From NCBI GenBank assembly GCA_964544105.1, contig CAZIZQ010000024.1, positions 1 through 15,381 of the forward strand: DNA of 15,381 bases, given 5' to 3'. Below are positions 12,899-15,381 of this stretch, piece after piece (position 1 is the first letter of the stretch; every line of letters begins with the position of its first letter). The stretch is from GCA-016432345 sp964544105 (GTDB lineage: Bacteria; Patescibacteriota; Microgenomatia; Levybacterales; UBA12049). The notes beneath the pieces were generated by a model. That model worked only from the letters and a program-made list of their open reading frames with translations, did no database searches and was not told the DNA's origin. A program made the position numbers and the translations under genes.

Positions 12899-13612
12899 AT
12901 GACTCCACTTAAAACTCAAGCAATCCAAAAGGCATTCGAAGGAAACTGGAACGCTGCAGTCCTAATTAACCAAGAACTACTAAAAACTGATCCTAATGAT
13001 ATAGAAACACTTAACCGCCTGGGGCTTGCTCTTAGCCTTTGTGGAAAAATAAAACAAGCAAAAGCCACTTACCAAAAAGTACTAAACCTCGATAACCAAA
13101 ATCCCATTGCAATAAAAAATGTAAAAAGGCTTGGCACCTTAACCAGCAAAAAAAGGGCAATCGAATCTGCTCCCTCACTTGTTAAAAACGTTTCTAGCAT
13201 GTTCCTTGAAGAAAGTGGCAAAACAAAAATTGTTGAGCTAATCAATGTTGCAGAACCAAAAGTTATCTCTCTACTTATGACCGGTGAAGAACTTATCTTA
13301 CAGATAAAACGGCTAAAAATATTTGCCTTGGATACAAAAAAACACTACATCGGCGTATTGCCTGACGATATTGGCAAACGGCTGATCAAATTTATAAAAG
13401 GAGGCAACGTCTACGATGCTTATATAAAAGCAGTTGGAAACCACCGAGTGATCATTTTTATTAGGGAAGCAAAAAAGGCAAGCAAGTTTAAAAATCAATC
13501 ATCATTTATATCTGCAGATAAATCAAAAATTACACTCAAAAACAAGACAAATAATAAAGATGCTGATGATGAAGATGAAATCCTAGATGCAGAATCGCCA
13601 AACGGCGAATAA
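12899..13612 (+). CDS. Tetratricopeptide-repeat protein with uncharacterised C-terminal domain
   Basis: A 237-residue soluble protein. Residues 1-80 form about two TPR units: AFEGNWNAAVLINQELLKTDP then NRLGLALSLCGKIKQAKATYQKVLNL, with the typical Gly/Ala and Pro positions, so the region likely binds a partner protein. Residues 105-195 form a separate domain (KIVELINVAEPKVISLL, LKIFALDTKKHYIGVLPDDI, VIIFIREAKK). The IGVLP-x2-IGKRL stretch recalls the HIRAN pattern of nucleic-acid-associated proteins, but that is a weak guess. The tail is Lys/Asn-rich and then strongly acidic (DADDEDEILD at 221-230). The stop lies four bases from the stop of the convergent small gene. No function can be assigned. 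Confidence 0.85.
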   Translation: MTPLKTQAIQKAFEGNWNAAVLINQELLKTDPNDIETLNRLGLALSLCGKIKQAKATYQKVLNLDNQNPIAIKNVKRLGTLTSKKRAIESAPSLVKNVSSMFLEESGKTKIVELINVAEPKVISLLMTGEELILQIKRLKIFALDTKKHYIGVLPDDIGKRLIKFIKGGNVYDAYIKAVGNHRVIIFIREAKKASKFKNQSSFISADKSKITLKNKTNNKDADDEDEILDAESPNGE

Positions 13613-13616
13613 ACTA

Positions 13617-13772
13617 CTAAGAGCCTCTTTTTTTATACATCGAAAAAATAATGTTTTCTTCTCCAATCTTATGATGCTTCTTTCTATGTTTTTTTACTTC
13701 ACTTTTTAACGACCAAAGTGCCCATAAAAAAGAAAGGAAAAATAATACAATTAACGAGTATGTAAAAATCAT
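13617..13772 (-). CDS. Small single-pass membrane protein (51 residues)
   Basis: Not recognised. One hydrophobic helix at about residues 2-20 (IFTYSLIVLFFLSFLWALW) is followed by a basic, His-rich cytoplasmic tail (KSEVKKHRKKHHK) and the end SMYKKRGS. The ATG lies in the stop of the LytR_C gene (ATGA at 13772-13769), the same coupling used by secure gene pairs here. This supports it as a real gene despite its size. It ends four bases from the convergent TPR gene. It may be a partner or topology factor for the membrane-anchored LytR_C protein; this is inference from position only. Confidence 0.65.
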   Translation of the reverse strand: MIFTYSLIVLFFLSFLWALWSLKSEVKKHRKKHHKIGEENIIFSMYKKRGS

Positions 13773-14617
13773 TGTTTTATTGTAAAAAGCGGTGACTTAT
13801 CTTTTCCCACAATAACCACAATATCAGATATGACTTGTTTTTGTGTATTTACAGCTTTAGACCGAAATATCCTCTGCAACTTCTCTAAAGTATAAGACTT
13901 TTGGTCAGAATAGATAATTTCCGATACCGGCAAAACGCTGTCCCCGGTTGAAACTGCAACCACATTCCCCCCCATATTTGTAACAATACGGGCTATCCTA
14001 TTACCCAATCCAGATACACCGCTTGAATTAATGATATGGACACTTTTTTTTTCTTCTATAACAGCACTATCGGCAAAAAGAGATAATACTAAAGTATCCA
14101 ATTCCCCAGCATCCTGATCATTTATAGAATTTGACGAAAAGATGTATTTTTTTTCATAAAACTTATGTGCTGGAATTTTATCAACAAACATCCATAGTCG
14201 GACTGCATCTAAAAACGTCATATTTGTCTTTACGTTATCCTGTCTAAAAACAATATATTGAAATAGTGTGGAAATATCATTTTCCTGCAAAGAATAATTA
14301 TTACCAAAAGAAACAACAGCATCTATTGGAATTCCAAAAAACACTCCCAACTCTTGAGGAGATAACACCTGTTTTTCGTATATACGCAAAACCGAAGCAG
14401 TCATATCATTTGGTGAAAAAGAAAGAAGGACATTTTGCGGCTCTTTCTCTGATTTTAACAAAATGGTAAAACGATGTTGCCCGTCAAAAAGACTTGCCTG
14501 CACTACACCAACTCCCTTGATTATAAATGAACCAACAACAACCAAAAAAATAAATGCGAAAAAAAGCAATGCGAATCGCACTGTTTTCTTTGGATGCTGA
14601 TTTTTTTTGATGCGCAT
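13769..14617 (-). CDS. Membrane-anchored protein with LytR C-terminal (LytR_C) domain
   Basis: A 282-residue protein. A basic N-terminus (MRIKKNQHPKK) and one transmembrane helix (about 13-35) place the rest outside the membrane. Residues 193-272 match the LytR_C domain: VHIINSSGVSGLGNRIARI, then a beta-alpha-beta region with IIYSDQKSYTLEKLQRIF and a final IVVIVGKD strand. The middle (45-180; FTILLKSEKEPQNVLLSF and following) has the strand pattern of an LCP catalytic domain but lacks its conserved Arg/Asp motifs, so it may be a degenerate LCP domain. LCP-LytR_C proteins attach polymers to the cell wall. It sits 19 bp after the 45-residue gene and overlaps the 51-residue gene, probably in one operon. 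Confidence 0.83.
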   Translation of the reverse strand: MRIKKNQHPKKTVRFALLFFAFIFLVVVGSFIIKGVGVVQASLFDGQHRFTILLKSEKEPQNVLLSFSPNDMTASVLRIYEKQVLSPQELGVFFGIPIDAVVSFGNNYSLQENDISTLFQYIVFRQDNVKTNMTFLDAVRLWMFVDKIPAHKFYEKKYIFSSNSINDQDAGELDTLVLSLFADSAVIEEKKSVHIINSSGVSGLGNRIARIVTNMGGNVVAVSTGDSVLPVSEIIYSDQKSYTLEKLQRIFRSKAVNTQKQVISDIVVIVGKDKSPLFTIKQ

Positions 14618-14636
14618 ACGCTCTTGCTATACAAAA

Positions 14637-14774
14637 TTAAGACCCCGGCTTTTTCCGAGAAATAATTTCGGGGAGCACAAATGTTGAAGCATTAGCCCCT
14701 ACTTGCTGTTTTCCAGTTTTTCCCTTTTTTGGTTTTTTCTTTTCTCCTTTATAAAATCCGCCAAAACCTCCCAT
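14637..14774 (-). CDS. Small basic Gly/Lys-rich protein (45 residues)
   Basis: Not recognised by name. It starts MGGFGGFYKGEKKKPKKGK, then TGKQQVGANAS, then FVLPEIISRKKPGS, giving a highly basic, Gly-rich head and a short hydrophobic segment near the C-terminus. Strong support comes from the Shine-Dalgarno site at 14783-14794, complementary to the full 3' end of 16S rRNA. It lies between the pseudouridine synthase gene (33 bp upstream) and the LytR_C gene (19 bp downstream), all in one direction. The composition suits binding to RNA or to the ribosome, which its neighbour modifies, but that is inference. Confidence 0.7.
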   Translation of the reverse strand: MGGFGGFYKGEKKKPKKGKTGKQQVGANASTFVLPEIISRKKPGS

Positions 14775-14782
14775 GCAACAAA

Positions 14783-14794
14783 ATCACCTCCTTT
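14783..14794 (-). promoter_or_regulatory. Full-length Shine-Dalgarno site
   Basis: AAAGGAGGTGAT on the minus strand is complementary to the 12-nt anti-Shine-Dalgarno end of 16S rRNA. Eight bases separate it from ATG 14774. It is the only strong site of this kind noticed here, in a window dominated by leaderless or overlapping starts. Confidence 0.8.
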
Positions 14795-14806
14795 AATACT
14801 ATCCTA

Positions 14807-15381
14807 TCAAGAATCAAGTACTTTTTGCAATTCGTCCGACAACTGACTTTCAAAAGAGATTTCTTTACCTGTTTTTGGCCCGCCTTGCCCGCCAGCAAGC
14901 GAGGCAGGATGGATAAACAAGATTTTATGAGCATGGAGAAATACACGGGAAAGAATTTTTCTGTCATTTCTGGCTTGTTTTCTTCCACCATATAAAGGAT
15001 CAGAAAAAATAGGGTGACCAATATGTTTTAGATGAACCCTAATCTGGTGTGTTCTGCCTGTTTCCGGATATAACTCTACCAATGAATATTTTTCATAGCT
15101 TTTAACAACACGATATCTTGTTAAAGACTCGCGTCCGCCGGCAACTACACCAAACTGCTTTCTATTCCAAGGCAATCTGCCAACCGGAACGTTAATAATT
15201 CCCTCTTCTGGCTTAACGATTCCATGAACAAGAGCAAGGTATGTTTTTTTTACAATTTTTTCCTTAAACTGCCGTTGTAATTCGACAAAAGCTTGGGGAG
15301 TTTTTGCCACAAGTAATATTCCAGACGTTTCTTTATCCAAACGGTGGACTATCCCCGCCCTTTTGTAAAAATCTGAATCGT
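14807..15381 (-). CDS. RluA/RluD-family 23S rRNA pseudouridine synthase (5' end outside window)
   Basis: Isomerises specific uridines in RNA to pseudouridine. The frame is open to the window edge, so the 191 codons seen lack the N-terminus, including any S4 domain. A start at TTG 15340 is unlikely because the catalytic motif spans it: RAGIVHRLDKETSGILLVAK, with the catalytic Asp in HRLDKETSG. Further motifs are GRTHQIRVHLKHIGHPIFSD, PLYGG and FLHAHKILFIHP. Between HP and KTGKEISFES are ten extra residues, ASLAGGQGGP, encoded by a GC-rich 30-nt segment (14876-14905). Related enzymes go straight from HP to a TG turn. It is the most upstream gene of a minus-strand cluster. Confidence 0.92.
   Translation of the reverse strand, partial: DSDFYKRAGIVHRLDKETSGILLVAKTPQAFVELQRQFKEKIVKKTYLALVHGIVKPEEGIINVPVGRLPWNRKQFGVVAGGRESLTRYRVVKSYEKYSLVELYPETGRTHQIRVHLKHIGHPIFSDPLYGGRKQARNDRKILSRVFLHAHKILFIHPASLAGGQGGPKTGKEISFESQLSDELQKVLDS
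14876..14905. repeat. GC-rich in-frame insertion in the pseudouridine synthase gene
   Basis: Thirty bases, 23 of them G or C, inside an AT-rich gene. CTTGC (14884-14888) pairs with GCAAG (14895-14899), and GCC (14882-14884) can alternatively pair with GGC (14903-14905). It adds exactly ten codons at a loop. The look is that of a palindromic element inserted in frame, as known for RPE elements in Rickettsia. Confidence 0.5.

Noticed and set aside
13619..13634. AAGA-GCC-TCTT followed by seven T's as a terminator for the TPR gene
   Set aside because: The stem is only 4 bp with a 3-nt loop, too weak to claim, although the T-run is real.
1..15381. CRISPR arrays, tRNAs, rRNAs, insertion sequences
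   Set aside because: No regularly spaced repeats, no cloverleaf or GTTCGAATC-type arm in noncoding DNA, no rRNA blocks and no transposase were seen.

Overview
The window looks like a scaffold from an uncultured, AT-rich, very compact bacterial genome, most likely a member of the Candidate Phyla Radiation (Patescibacteria), perhaps a Microgenomates-type lineage. The reasons are four-base ATGA gene overlaps, convergent genes whose stop codons overlap, several genes with promoters placed so that transcription starts at the start codon, short uncharacterised membrane and basic proteins, and a run of 10 Ns typical of metagenome scaffolding. UGA is used as a stop at several secure gene ends, so the UGA-glycine code 25 of Gracilibacteria/Absconditabacteria does not apply. 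The lineage is an inference from style; no rRNA gene is present to prove it.

Region 1 (1-6506, + strand) is a pyrimidine operon, pyrB-carA-carB-pyrC, with every gene overlapping the next. It makes dihydroorotate from glutamine, bicarbonate and aspartate. All four products carry motifs closer to the eukaryotic fusion protein CAD than to the E. coli enzymes, and carA-carB-pyrC follow the CAD domain order. carB is damaged in this assembly: a 10-N gap joins two diverged copies of the same 55 codons, and a run of seven A's later shifts the frame by one. Collapsing the repeat and removing one A restores a normal protein of about 1053 residues.

Region 2 (6503-8584) holds small genes packed head to head and tail to tail: a stand-alone response regulator, a DUF4258-like protein, a secreted or anchored SIMPL (DUF541) protein and an unrecognised 138-residue protein. 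A palindromic REP-like element lies at 6977-7029.

Region 3 (8638-11245) has a XerC/D-type tyrosine recombinase divergent from an extended transaldolase, followed by the only long noncoding stretch (about 757 bp). That stretch contains a 28-bp element built like a dif site (two 11-bp arms and a 6-bp centre). Fifteen bases of it recur with one mismatch over the recombinase promoter, which suggests a single-recombinase Xer/dif system with autoregulation.

Region 4 (11246-15381) contains yebC coupled to a polytopic membrane protein gene (- strand), a divergent TPR protein gene (+), and a - strand cluster: an RluA/RluD-family pseudouridine synthase (5' end outside the window), a 45-residue basic protein with the one strong Shine-Dalgarno site seen here, a membrane-anchored LytR_C protein, and a 51-residue single-pass membrane protein. 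The pseudouridine synthase carries an in-frame 30-nt GC-rich insertion resembling a palindromic repeat inserted into a coding sequence.
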